DNA of 23,600 nt from JAKQHY01 sp034429475 (GTDB lineage: Bacteria; Chloroflexota; Anaerolineae; B4-G1; SLSP01). Under the pieces are notes generated by a model, which searched no databases, was not told the origin of the DNA, and saw only the letters and a program-made list of their open reading frames with translations. This document shows positions 1-7,906 of this stretch, piece after piece (position 1 is the first letter of the stretch; every line of letters starts with the position of its first letter). The stretch covers positions 1 to 23,600 of the forward strand of contig DAOUGD010000277.1 in assembly GCA_034429475.1 (NCBI GenBank), read 5' to 3'. Both the position numbers and the translations under genes were made by a program.

Positions 1-1
1 C

Positions 2-826
2 CGGGGGGAGGCGCTCTACGAGCTGCTGGACTAGGAGGCGGCGCTGGCGGATTCCACCCGCGCCATCGATCTCCATCCGGAGGATGGGGAGAATTATTTC
101 TGGCGGGGGCTGGCGCTCTACGACCTGAATGACTACGCGGCGGCGCTGGCGGACTTCACCCGCGCCATCGAACTCCAACCGGAAGATGGGAACAATTACT
201 CCTGGCGGGGGCTGGCGTACTACGCCCTTAAGGACTACGCGGCGGCGCTGGCGGACTTCACCCGCGCCATCGAACTCCAACAGGAGGATGGGAACAATTA
301 CTCCTGGCGGGGGCTGGCGTACTACGCCCTGAAAGACTACGCGGCGGCGCTGGCGGACTTCACCCGCACCATCGAACTCCAACCGGAGGATGGGAAAAAC
401 TACTTCTGGCGGGGACTGGCGCAGTTGGCACAGAGGCAGTATCTGGCGTCCCTGGCCGACTTGGACGTGGCGCACCAGCGCGATCGGCAGAACGCGAACC
501 CGCTGTTCTGGCGCGGTGTCGTGCAATTCATGCTTGGCAATCCTGCGGGTGCGCAGGTGGATTGGGAAGGCGCTGCTGCCCTGGCCGCGGAAACTGACGA
601 TGCCTGTTTACAGGGGCGCGCGTGGGCCAAACTGGCTCTCGTTGCCGGCGATGAGGCAACAGTGCGCGCCCATTACACCACACTTCTGGACGCCGGTACT
701 TGCGATTTGACCGCGTTGCACACTGAACAAGGTTACTTGCGCCTGCTCGCGCAACTCGGCTTTGCCGGGGCGGAATCACTGACGGCGTGGTTGATGGAAA
801 TGATATTGGCCCCTAAAGGTTCTTAA
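2..826 (+). pseudogene. TPR-repeat protein, 3' part, interrupted by an in-frame TAG
   Basis: The frame starting at base 2 encodes tandem 34-residue tetratricopeptide repeats (pattern W-RGLA-Y-L-DY-AAL-DF-RAIEL-P) up to about base 436, then a more diverged helical C-terminal part ending at TAA 824-826. TPR units are protein-protein interaction scaffolds. The codon at 32-34 is TAG where every later unit has TAC (Tyr), so a single C-to-G change would explain it. No ATG or GTG occurs in this frame between the TAG and the TTG at 425, so the part after the stop has no good start. The gene also runs off the left edge of the window. I read it as a nonsense-interrupted TPR gene. Readthrough, a sequencing error, or re-initiation at CTG or at the TTG at 425 are alternatives. 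The TPR call is firm; the pseudogene status is moderate. Confidence 0.7.
29..436 (+). repeat. Four tandem 102-bp TPR-coding units
   Basis: Units begin at 29, 131, 233 and 335, each 102 bp (34 codons). The middle units are almost identical at the DNA level, including synonymous positions, which indicates recent duplication or gene conversion. Unit 1 carries the TAG at its second codon. Confidence 0.85.
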
Positions 827-857
827 GACCGTTCTCTTCCCCTCATTGAGATATACA

Positions 858-891
858 CCTTCCCGAAAGCTATTTTAAGCTTTCGGGAAGG
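858..891 (+). terminator. Terminator-like hairpin after the TPR gene
   Basis: A perfect 14-bp stem, CCTTCCCGAAAGCT (858-871) with AGCTTTCGGGAAGG (878-891), surrounds a 6-nt ATTTTA loop, 32 bp past the TPR stop codon. No T-tract follows, so it may block exonucleases or act with Rho rather than as a classical intrinsic terminator. Confidence 0.6.
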
Positions 892-925
892 TTGCCAACA
901 AGTTTATCCCCCCCTTACCCTCCGT

Positions 926-959
926 TTGTCACACCCCTGTCATACTCTCCTGTTACGAT
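926..959 (+). promoter_or_regulatory. PHO-box-like direct repeat with a -10 candidate
   Basis: TTGTCAC (926-932), four bases, then CTGTCAT (937-943) reproduces the 7-4-7 direct-repeat layout of enterobacterial PhoB boxes (two CTGTCAT-like heptamers, 11-bp period). Ten bases later is TACGAT (954-959), a possible -10, which is the spacing seen at PhoB-dependent promoters where the box replaces the -35. It lies 84 bp upstream of the VIT/VWA start. The match is seen in the sequence; regulation by a PhoB-type protein is inference, and no phoB is in the window. Confidence 0.4.
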
Positions 960-977
960 AAAGCCGTAATGCGCAAA

Positions 978-1013
978 AACGTAGTTCGTGATTCGTAATT
1001 CGTAATTCGTCAC
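978..1013. repeat. ATTCGTA heptamer array upstream of the VIT/VWA gene
   Basis: Tandem 7-nt units of the GTAATTC type lie between the candidate promoter and the ribosome binding site. The same family recurs at 6782-6816 between pstA and pstC. Confidence 0.75.
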
Positions 1014-1042
1014 GTTTCATTCATCAAAACAGGAGAACCGCC

Positions 1043-3367
1043 ATGCGAAAATTAACCTTAGCCTTACTCATCACCCTTTTGCTGCTCCAAACCGTGAGTA
1101 GCGCGGTGTTGGCCGATGGGATGATCATGCCGGAAACGCTGGATACCGGCTATCTCGTCGTGAAGTATCATCATGTCACGGTGGACATTGAGGATGGACA
1201 CGCCGTCACCCGCGTGGAGCAGGAATTCGTCAATCCCCACGACTTTGCTGTGACCGGGCGCTACCTCTTCCCCGTGCCGCCGGACGCGATGGTGGGGGAG
1301 TTCCAGGCGACGCTCGCCGGGGAGCGGCAGACGGTGACGCGCCAGGACGCGGCGACGACCAACCGTGCGCTCTACGACCTCGTCGCGCAGCGCCACGACC
1401 CCTCGCTGCTGCAATACGCCGATTGGGAGACGCTCGCCTTCGACCTGACGCTGCCCGCAGGCGCGTCGCGCAAGATGACGCTGGAATACGACGAAGTGCT
1501 GGCCCCCACCGGCGGGATGTACCACTACCGCTACATCCTCAGCACTGAACGCTACACCGCGCAGCCGTTGGAGGACGTGTCGGTGACGGTGGCGGTGGCG
1601 TCGAGCAAGGGCCTGGGCGCGCTGTATTCGTCCTCGCATACGGTGACGACGGAGCGCCTGGACGATGGCCGCGCCCGCGTGACCTGGGCCGCGCAGAACG
1701 TGCAGCCTTACGAGGATTTCGACCTTTACTTTGCCCCGGCGGAGGGCGGCTTCGGCGGTGGCCTGCTCACCGGCGCGCGCGAGGACGCGGACGGTACCCT
1801 GCAAGACCACTTCCTCTTCCTCTTCGCGCCGGAGCCGGACGCCACGCGCGATACGACGCTGCCCAAAGACATCGTCTTCGTTCTGGATCGCTCCGGCAGT
1901 ATGAGCGGCGAGAAGATCGAACAGGCGCAGGACGCGCTGCGCTTCATCCTCGGCCAGTTGAACGAGAACGACCGCTTTTCCATCGTCGGCTTCGACGACC
2001 AGTTGCTCATCTTTTCAGAGACCCTACGTCCGGCAGATCGGGATACGCTGCGCGACGCGCGCCGTTTTGTAGACGACCTGTACGCGAACAACAACACGGA
2101 CATCGAAGGCGCGCTGCAAGCCGGCCTGCGCATCCTTTCCGCCAGTGAGGAGCGCGAGGGCGCGGCCCGCCTCGTCGTCTTCCTCACCGATGGCCTGCCG
2201 ACGGCGGGCGTCACCGACGCCACCCTCATCGCCGACCTGATCGCCCGCGCCAACGCCCGTGTGGAAGCGCGCCTGCACGTCTTCGGCGTCGGCTACGATG
2301 TGAATACGCACCTGCTGGATCGCCTCTCCGCCGAAAATCACGGCAGCGTCACCTACGTCCAGCCCGGCGAAAACCTGGAAGCGGTGCTCGCCGCCTTCTA
2401 CGGCAAAATCGCCAACCCGGTGCTCACCGACGTGGAAATCACCTTCGAGGGGATGGACGTGACCGACCTCTACCCACGCACGCTGCCGGACTTGTTCGCC
2501 GGATCGAGCCTGCTGCTGGCCGGGCGGTATCGCGCTGCGGGCGACCGGGCGACGGTCACGGTGCGCGGCATGGCCGGAACGGAGGCGCGCGAATACGTCT
2601 ACACGTTCAATCTAGGGGAACTCCGCAATCAGGACTTCGTGCCGCGCCTGTGGGCCACGCGTCGCATCGGCGACTTGTTGGACACGGTGCGCGTCGAGGG
2701 CGAGAACGCCGCGCTCATCGAAGAAATCCGCGCATTGGGCCTGGCTTACGGCATCGTGACGCCATACACCACCTTCGTCATCGCCGCGCAGAGCACCGGC
2801 GCGGCCTCTTATGAGAACATGTCACTGTACAACCGCCCGACCGATCTCAATCAGGCCAGCGGGCAGACCACCATCCAGGCGCGGGTGCAGAATCAGAGCT
2901 ACCAGGACGCTTCGCAGGCGAATCTGGCGAGCGGGGCCAACGTTGTCAACAGCGGGGAGCGCAGCCTGGCGCAGGTGGCGCGCCAGGGACAGGCGCATCA
3001 GAATGTTGACCTGTCGCTGCTGCAAGGTCGCAACGACGTGGACGGCCCGGTCACGGACGAATGGATCGCCGCCAACATTCACGTAGACCGACAGGTGGAT
3101 TTTGGCTCGGCGGAATACTTCGCCCTGGCGGACGATCCGGCGGCGCGGCAATATCTACAAAGCGGCAACAACGTGCTCTTCAAATACCAGGGGACGGTCA
3201 TCCAGGTCAACGACCCGGACGCGCCGCAAACCGCGACGCCGGAACTCGCGCCGCAGACGCAAAACACGGCGGAATACGCTCCCACATCGGCGGCCCGCAG
3301 CGATGACCGGGGCTTCTTTGGCTGGCTCTACGCCCTGGCCGTCGCCGTCATCGAGTGGTTGTTCTAA
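1043..3367 (+). CDS. Secreted VIT and VWA domain protein
   Basis: This 774-residue protein starts with a signal peptide (KLTLALLITLLLLQTVSSAVLA). A VIT domain (about 30-140, vault/inter-alpha-trypsin type) is followed by a von Willebrand A domain (about 275-440) with an intact MIDAS start, D282-R-S284-G-S286. The C-terminal part is Gln/Asn-rich with a short hydrophobic end (GWLYALAVAVIEWLF) that could anchor it. VIT-VWA proteins of bacteria are exported, metal-dependent adhesion or protein-binding factors; the ligand is unknown here. The start is set by AGGAG at 1031-1035, seven bases before ATG. The stop codon TAA is the first three bases of a TAAAACG array. A PHO-box-like sequence lies upstream, so phosphate-linked expression is possible but unproven. 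Confidence 0.9.
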   Translation: MRKLTLALLITLLLLQTVSSAVLADGMIMPETLDTGYLVVKYHHVTVDIEDGHAVTRVEQEFVNPHDFAVTGRYLFPVPPDAMVGEFQATLAGERQTVTRQDAATTNRALYDLVAQRHDPSLLQYADWETLAFDLTLPAGASRKMTLEYDEVLAPTGGMYHYRYILSTERYTAQPLEDVSVTVAVASSKGLGALYSSSHTVTTERLDDGRARVTWAAQNVQPYEDFDLYFAPAEGGFGGGLLTGAREDADGTLQDHFLFLFAPEPDATRDTTLPKDIVFVLDRSGSMSGEKIEQAQDALRFILGQLNENDRFSIVGFDDQLLIFSETLRPADRDTLRDARRFVDDLYANNNTDIEGALQAGLRILSASEEREGAARLVVFLTDGLPTAGVTDATLIADLIARANARVEARLHVFGVGYDVNTHLLDRLSAENHGSVTYVQPGENLEAVLAAFYGKIANPVLTDVEITFEGMDVTDLYPRTLPDLFAGSSLLLAGRYRAAGDRATVTVRGMAGTEAREYVYTFNLGELRNQDFVPRLWATRRIGDLLDTVRVEGENAALIEEIRALGLAYGIVTPYTTFVIAAQSTGAASYENMSLYNRPTDLNQASGQTTIQARVQNQSYQDASQANLASGANVVNSGERSLAQVARQGQAHQNVDLSLLQGRNDVDGPVTDEWIAANIHVDRQVDFGSAEYFALADDPAARQYLQSGNNVLFKYQGTVIQVNDPDAPQTATPELAPQTQNTAEYAPTSAARSDDRGFFGWLYALAVAVIEWLF

Positions 3368-3420
3368 AACGTAAAACGTAAAACGTGAGGCCTTCACTGC
3401 GAAGGCCTCACGTTTGACGT
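3365..3420. terminator. Bidirectional hairpin terminator with TAAAACG array
   Basis: Three TAAAACG units begin at the stop codon of the VIT/VWA gene and lead into a perfect 15-bp stem, AAACGTGAGGCCTTC (3381-3395) and its complement at 3401-3415, with a 5-nt loop. It lies between convergent genes and could serve both. The stem core recurs at 14309-14343 and 15655-15688. Confidence 0.75.
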
Positions 3421-3428
3421 TTCATGTT

Positions 3429-4313
3429 TCACTCAGTCTCCCCCGCTCCCCTCTCCCTCTCTCCCCCGCTCCCCCTCTCCCGCTCCCTCTCCTTCCTGTG
3501 CCGCACCACCAACACCGGTCGCCCGGCCTGCTCCACCACCATATCCGTGATGCTGCGCACGAAACGCCGCCGCAAGCTCTCCACGGCGTAGGTCGAACCG
3601 AGCGCGACCAGGTCGTATTCGCCCTCGCGGATTTCCTGCATCACCTGCTCGGCCACCGACCCATGCCGCAGGCTGATGCTCGTTTCGACGCCGAGGGCGC
3701 GCAGCGCGTCGCGCCCGGCCCGCAGGTTGCGGCCCTGCGGCGTGTCGGTTTGCAGGAGCGCGCCCCACGCATCTTCGACTTCGCGCAGGACGGGGTAATG
3801 GAGCGTCGGCTGCGGGATCACGTAGAGCAGCGTCACTTCCGCGTCGGTAGCCTGTGCAAGTTGACCTACCAACTGAATCGTTTCAAGCGGATACCACAGG
3901 TCGCTGCTGCACAGCAGGATGCGGTGCAGCGTGGGCCGGTCGGCGGGGATGATGAGCACGGGCGTGTGGACCGACTGGAGCACGCGCCGGACGGAGGAGC
4001 CGCGCAGCCAACGGCGCAGCCGTCCGCGCTCCAACAGGCCGACCACCACCAGGTCATACGGCGCCTGCGCCGCCTGCGCGATGATGGCGCGGCGCGGAAT
4101 CTCCGGGCGGCTGAGGACCGTACACCGCAATCCGGCGTCCGTCAGGCGCGCACATACGTCCGTAACGGCGGCGGGCGGCGTGGCGGACTGCCCGGCCCGG
4201 CTCGATGTGACCAGGAGCGTTGTCTCGGCCTGCAATGTTCGCGCCAACCGTTCCCCCAACGCCAACGCCGGCTGGCTCAAGAATGTTCCATCAGTACACA
4301 GTAATAAGTGCAT
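3429..4313 (-). CDS. Tandem UspA-domain universal stress protein
   Basis: The 294-residue protein has two UspA domains, about 1-125 (MHLLLCTDGTFLSQPALALG start; nucleotide-loop-like G92...G97...GSS) and 131-272 (GS at 239-240 and the RPVLVVRH end strand). UspA proteins are cytoplasmic ATP- or AMP-binding stress proteins. ATG at 4313 is preferred over the upstream start at 4337 because AGAGGA lies six bases before it and the UspA strand begins right there. The last 20 or so residues (KERERERGSGGERERGAGETE region) are read from a CTCCCTCTC low-complexity tract at 3432-3495 and look like a repeat-derived extension. It follows the chrA-like gene on the same strand and may be last in the pst-block transcript. 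Confidence 0.88.
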   Translation of the reverse strand: MHLLLCTDGTFLSQPALALGERLARTLQAETTLLVTSSRAGQSATPPAAVTDVCARLTDAGLRCTVLSRPEIPRRAIIAQAAQAPYDLVVVGLLERGRLRRWLRGSSVRRVLQSVHTPVLIIPADRPTLHRILLCSSDLWYPLETIQLVGQLAQATDAEVTLLYVIPQPTLHYPVLREVEDAWGALLQTDTPQGRNLRAGRDALRALGVETSISLRHGSVAEQVMQEIREGEYDLVALGSTYAVESLRRRFVRSITDMVVEQAGRPVLVVRHRKERERERGSGGERERGAGETE

Positions 4314-4342
4314 AGAGTTCCTCTGAAGGATTGTCAATCACA

Positions 4343-4411
4343 GGAAATGGGTAATGAGAAATGAGTAATAGGGGCGCATCCTCATTACTCATTACTTTTT
4401 ACTTTTTACTA
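4343..4411. repeat. TAATGAG heptamer inverted pair between chrA-like and usp genes
   Basis: The arm GTAATGAGAAATGAG (4351-4365) pairs with CTCATTACTCATTAC (4381-4395), 14 of 15 positions. On the minus strand the array starts at the TAG stop of the chrA-like gene (TAG TAAAAAG TAAAAAG TAATGAG). Confidence 0.8.
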
Positions 4412-4933
4412 CCGAAACCACACAATCCCCACTAATCCGGCGGCGAGCACGACGAGGGTGGGGGGGACTTTAAGGACGACGATGGCAAGCAAGCTGATCG
4501 CGCCTAGCAGGAGAGGCGACCAGAGTTGCGTTGCGCCGCTTTCGGCGACGAGGTTGTACGCTGTGATCAGCAGCAGCGCGGCCAGCGCGGGCGCCAGCCC
4601 CTTCACGAAACTGCCGATCCACGCCTCGCCGCGCAATCGAGTCAGAATGGCAGCGGTGACCAGCATAATGACCGTCGGCGGCAACACCGCGCCCAAACAG
4701 GCGATCAGCGCGCCCGGTATGCCGCCTACCCGGTAGCCGACGAACATCGCCAGTTGCAGCGCGTCCGACCCCGGCAACACGCTGGAATAGCCCACCGCCT
4801 CGATGAACTCCTCGCGGGTGAGCAGCTTCTCCACCGCCTCGGAATAGAGCAACCCCGCCGAGGCCGGCCCAGACGAAGTCAGCAGATTGATCTTCAAAAA
4901 TGTAAGAAATAAGGCCCAGAGTTTGTCGTGCAT
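4409..4933 (-). CDS. Single-domain (short-chain) chromate transporter family protein
   Basis: This 174-residue hydrophobic protein has the CHR fold signature. It shows SSGPASAGLLYSEAV near residue 20, LPGSDALQLAMFVGYRVGG near 54, then G-IPGALIACLGAVLPP and about five membrane segments. Full-length ChrA has two such halves, and short-chain CHR proteins usually come as adjacent gene pairs; only one copy is present here. The family exports chromate by proton-linked transport, but many members are uncharacterised, and the usual GGP and APGP motifs are altered here (SGP, LPGS). The substrate is therefore uncertain. GGGAGG lies 5-10 bases before the ATG. It is downstream of pstB and upstream of the usp gene. 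Confidence 0.85.
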   Translation of the reverse strand: MHDKLWALFLTFLKINLLTSSGPASAGLLYSEAVEKLLTREEFIEAVGYSSVLPGSDALQLAMFVGYRVGGIPGALIACLGAVLPPTVIMLVTAAILTRLRGEAWIGSFVKGLAPALAALLLITAYNLVAESGATQLWSPLLLGAISLLAIVVLKVPPTLVVLAAGLVGIVWFR

Positions 4934-4950
4934 TGTTCCCTCCCTTATGA

Positions 4951-5050
4951 AGAAATGGGAAATGAGAAATGAGAAATGAGAAATGGGGAATGAAGTGCGA
5001 TGCTAAAAAGTCTGTTACTCATTACTCATTACTCGTTACTCATTACTCAC
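4951..5050. repeat. AAATGAG / ACTCATT array pair between pstB and chrA-like gene
   Basis: AAATGAG heptamers at 4951-4987 and ACTCATT units at 5014-5050 can pair across a loop of about 26 nt. The array begins 13 nt after the pstB stop on the minus strand. Confidence 0.8.
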
Positions 5051-5057
5051 CACCGAA

Positions 5058-5816
5058 TCAATAAAACTCCCCCGCCAGATACGCCTTCGTCTTGGCCTCC
5101 TGCGGATGTTGCAGCACTTGCTCCGCCGGGCCGTGTTCGATCAATTCGCCCATGTACATAAAAATCACGTAATCGGCCACGCGGCGCGCCTGCCGCAGCA
5201 CGTGCGTCACCAGCACGATGCTGTAGTCCTGCTTGAGTTCCAGCAATCGCCCCTCGATGCGCTGCGACGAGAGCGGGTCCAGCGCGGACGTGACCTCGTC
5301 GCACAGCAGTACTTCCGGCTCGACGGCCAGCCCGCGCGCCAGGCAAAGCCGCTGCTGCTGGCCGATGGAGAGCGCGGAGGCCGGGCTGCTCAGGCGATCC
5401 TGCACCTCGTCCCAGATGCCGGCGGCCTGGAGCTGCTTCTTGACCAGGGCGTCCAGCGTCTCCCGTTGGCGGATTCCATACAAGCGCGGTCCGTAGGCCA
5501 CGTTGTCGTAGATGGACATGGGCAGCGGGAAGGGACGCTGCGCCAACAGCCCGATCCGCTTGCGCACGTCAGTCACGTCCACATCCGGCGCGTAGATGTT
5601 CTGCCCGTCGAACATAATCTTCCCCCACACGCGCACGCCCTCGGCCAGTTCGGCCAGGCGGCACAGGGAGCGCAGCAGCGTCGTCTTGCCGCAGCCCGAT
5701 GGCCCAATGATGGCCGTGATCTGCCGCGCGGGGATGTCCACGCTGACATCGCGGATCACCCGGTGGTCGCCATACGCCACGTTTAAACCCTGAACCTGGA
5801 TAATCGAATCGGTCAT
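5058..5816 (-). CDS. pstB: Phosphate ABC transporter ATPase PstB
   Basis: The protein has 252 residues, normal for PstB. Walker A is GPSGCGKTTLL (38-48), the Q-loop region is LLAQRPFPLPMSIYDNVAYG (91-110), the signature is ALSIGQQQRLCLARGLA (148-164) and Walker B is VLLCDEVTSALDP (169-181). The signature reads LSIGQ where PstB usually has LSGGQ. It powers high-affinity phosphate import with PstS, PstC and PstA at the inner face of the membrane. AAGGA lies three bases before the ATG. It sits 87 bp downstream of pstA with a heptamer array between, and upstream of the chrA-like gene. Confidence 0.93.
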   Translation of the reverse strand: MTDSIIQVQGLNVAYGDHRVIRDVSVDIPARQITAIIGPSGCGKTTLLRSLCRLAELAEGVRVWGKIMFDGQNIYAPDVDVTDVRKRIGLLAQRPFPLPMSIYDNVAYGPRLYGIRQRETLDALVKKQLQAAGIWDEVQDRLSSPASALSIGQQQRLCLARGLAVEPEVLLCDEVTSALDPLSSQRIEGRLLELKQDYSIVLVTHVLRQARRVADYVIFMYMGELIEHGPAEQVLQHPQEAKTKAYLAGEFY

Positions 5817-5835
5817 ACGTTCCTTATTCCGTTGG

Positions 5836-5907
5836 AAATGGGAAATGAGTAATGAGAAATGAGTGATGAGTAAAACGTAGCACCACTCATTTCTCTTTAC
5901 TCATTAC
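5836..5907. repeat. AAATGAG/TAATGAG array between pstA and pstB
   Basis: Forward units (GGAAATG, AGTAATG, AGAAATG) at 5836-5873 face complementary units (ACTCATT, TCTTTACTCATTAC) at 5884-5907. On the minus strand the pstA stop TAA is the start of the array (TAATGAG TAAAGAG AAATGAG). Confidence 0.8.
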
Positions 5908-6761
5908 TTTACCACATGTCGGGTAAACCGGCGGGTCAGCAGCCGCGATCCCAGGCTGATGAGCAGGATGATGACAGTCAGCACGAGGGCGGCGGCGTAG
6001 GCCCGCTGCCGCACTTCCGGGACGGGCGTGCCCAGTTGGAAGAAAACAGCCAGCGGCAGCGAGGCGACGGGGCGCATCAACGACGTGGGCAGCCGGTCGG
6101 TGTATCCGGCGGTGAACAGCACCGAGGCCGCGTCGCCGATGCCGCGCCCGAAGGCCAACAAGATCGCCGTGAGCAGGCCCGGCAGCGCCTGGCGGAACAG
6201 CACGCGCAGCGCCGTCTCCAGCTTCGTCGAACCCAGGGCGTAGGCGGCTTCTTTCAGCTCAAAGGGAACCATCAGCAGCACCTCGTCCATCGTGCGCACC
6301 ATCACGGGCAACTCCAGCAGCGCCAGCGCGATGATCCCGCCGAGCAGCGAAGCGCGCATCCCTAGCCACAACATCAGCGTGAAGCCGAACGCGCCGTAGA
6401 CGATAGACGGCACGCCCCACAGCACGTCCAACGCCAGCCGCACCAGCTCGACGACGCGCGCGTTTTTAGCGAACAGTTGCAGGTAAAACACTACCCCCAG
6501 GCTGATAACGAGGCTCAGCGCGGTGGCGCCGCCGGCCAGCGCCAGCGACCCGGTGATCGCGTTGAGGATGCCGCCCTCTTTGCCGAGGTAGTAGCCGCCT
6601 TTCGGGGCCTGCGTCACCATCGCCCAATTGAGCGCGGGCAATCCCTTCACCACCACCGCCCCCAGAATCAGCAGCAGACTGCCGAGGACGATGACCAGCG
6701 AGGCGATCATCAATCCCAGAAAAAAGCGCTCTTCCAAATGCTTACGTTTAAGTCGTCTCAT
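5904..6761 (-). CDS. pstA: Phosphate ABC transporter permease PstA
   Basis: This 285-residue membrane protein has about six transmembrane segments. The permease EAA loop ELKEAAYALGSTKLETALR is followed by RQALPGLLTAILLAFGRGIG, typical of PstA, which forms the phosphate channel with PstC. The open frame extends upstream to 6851, but the added residues (NYELRTTDYELRT type) come only from TAGTCCG/TAATTCG heptamers. The ATG at 6761 (MRRLKRKHLEERF) is therefore the likely start, although no clear Shine-Dalgarno precedes it. The stop TAA merges with the following TAATGAG array. Confidence 0.92.
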   Translation of the reverse strand: MRRLKRKHLEERFFLGLMIASLVIVLGSLLLILGAVVVKGLPALNWAMVTQAPKGGYYLGKEGGILNAITGSLALAGGATALSLVISLGVVFYLQLFAKNARVVELVRLALDVLWGVPSIVYGAFGFTLMLWLGMRASLLGGIIALALLELPVMVRTMDEVLLMVPFELKEAAYALGSTKLETALRVLFRQALPGLLTAILLAFGRGIGDAASVLFTAGYTDRLPTSLMRPVASLPLAVFFQLGTPVPEVRQRAYAAALVLTVIILLISLGSRLLTRRFTRHVVK

Positions 6762-6878
6762 AGTCCGTAGTTCATAGTCCGTAGTCCGTAATTCGTAATT
6801 CGTAATTCGTAATTCGCCGATCCGCTGATCCGCCGATCCGCCGATCCGCAACTCCTAACTCCTAACTCCTAACTCGCC
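6762..6878. repeat. Mixed heptamer and octamer arrays between pstC and pstA
   Basis: There are three blocks. TAGTCCG-type heptamers at 6762-6790 grade into TAATTCG heptamers at 6787-6816. Four GATCCGCC-type octamers follow at 6817-6849, then CCTAACT heptamers at 6850-6872. On the minus strand the block starts directly after the pstC TGA. Different families are joined end to end, as if inserted one after another. Confidence 0.85.
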
Positions 6879-6885
6879 ACTCGCC

Positions 6886-7821
6886 TCATTCCGCCCGTTT
6901 GATAGCGCGCAATAAGACCACGCGGGCGATGATAGTGAAAATCAGCACGATCAACAGCAAAATCAGGGCAGCGGCCAGCAGCGCGGCGTCGTAAAGGGGG
7001 ATGGACATCATTTCGCCGTAGTTGTTGGCGATGAGCGCAGAAAGAGGATACCCGGCGTCGAAGATGGAGTGGGGCAGTTGGGGGACGTTGCCGACGACCA
7101 TCATCACGGCCATCGTCTCGCCGAAGGCGCGGGAGAAACCCAGGATGACGGAGGCGATGATTCCCGGCAGCGCGCGGCGCAGTACGACGCCCTTCACGGC
7201 CTGCCAGCGGGTCGCGCCCAGGGCCAGCGCGGCTTCGCGCAGCCCGCCCGGCACGGCGTGGATGACCTCTTCCGCTGTGGAGATGATGACCGGGAAGACC
7301 ATCGCTGCCAGCACGATGCCCCCGGCCAACACGCTGTATCCGGTGGGATTTTTGCTTTGGAAAAGAGGGACGTTGGCGAAGGCGCGTCCGCTCCAGGGGA
7401 TGAGGACGTCGCGGATGAAGGGGACGATCATCAACGTCCCCCACAGGCCGTATACCACCGAGGGGATGCCGGCCAGCAGGTCAATCAGCGGCTTGGCGGC
7501 TTCCCGCAAGCGGCGCGGCGCGTATTCGGCCAGATAGATGGCCGACAGCAGGCAGGGGGGGACGGCCAACAGCATCGCCAGCACTGTGACCCACAGAGAG
7601 CCGGCGATGAAGGGCAGGAATCCAAACTCTTTTTGCAGCGGCTTCCACACCGATGCGGTCAGCAGCTTGTCCAGCGGGGCAATATCTAGCAGCGGGCGGG
7701 CGCGCATCAGCAGCGCGATGGCAATGACCGGCGCTAACGCGGCGGCAAACGCCGTGAGCGCGCCCATCACGCGCCCCGCCCACTGTTCTTTGAGTTGCCG
7801 GAGGGTGGTGTGTTGTTTCAC
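6886..7821 (-). CDS. pstC: Phosphate ABC transporter permease PstC
   Basis: The protein has about 311 residues from GTG 7821 (VKQHTTLRQLKEQW). The open frame reaches 7869, but its first 16 residues are read from the TAATGAG array, so I prefer the GTG; neither start has an obvious Shine-Dalgarno. There are about six membrane segments. The permease loop is GGLREAALALGATRWQAVK, followed by RRALPGIIASVILGFSRAFGE, typical of PstC. It pairs with PstA to form the phosphate channel. A large periplasmic stretch between the first two hydrophobic segments is normal for the family. It is downstream of pstS and upstream of pstA. Confidence 0.92.
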   Translation of the reverse strand: MKQHTTLRQLKEQWAGRVMGALTAFAAALAPVIAIALLMRARPLLDIAPLDKLLTASVWKPLQKEFGFLPFIAGSLWVTVLAMLLAVPPCLLSAIYLAEYAPRRLREAAKPLIDLLAGIPSVVYGLWGTLMIVPFIRDVLIPWSGRAFANVPLFQSKNPTGYSVLAGGIVLAAMVFPVIISTAEEVIHAVPGGLREAALALGATRWQAVKGVVLRRALPGIIASVILGFSRAFGETMAVMMVVGNVPQLPHSIFDAGYPLSALIANNYGEMMSIPLYDAALLAAALILLLIVLIFTIIARVVLLRAIKRAE

Positions 7822-7842
7822 CGTGGTTTTACAGGAAATCAG

Positions 7843-7906
7843 AAATGAGTAATGAGTAATGAGTCTCATTACTCATTACTCGTTACCCATTACTCGTTAC
7901 TCATTA
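7843..7906. repeat. TAATGAG / CTCATTA inverted array between pstS and pstC
   Basis: GAGTAAT units (7846-7862) face CATTACT units (7866-7906) with almost no loop. On the minus strand the pstS TAA is the start of the array (TAATGAG TAACGAG TAATGGG TAACGAG TAATGAG). Confidence 0.85.

Noticed and set aside
129..332. Short forward open frame with perfect 34-residue internal repeat
   Set aside because: It is a different frame of the 102-bp TPR units; the repeat pattern comes from the DNA and the TPR frame is the meaningful one.
3414..4304. 296-residue forward open frame over the usp gene
   Set aside because: Opposite a gene with two clear UspA domains and a good ribosome binding site; its own start is repeat sequence and its composition is low complexity.
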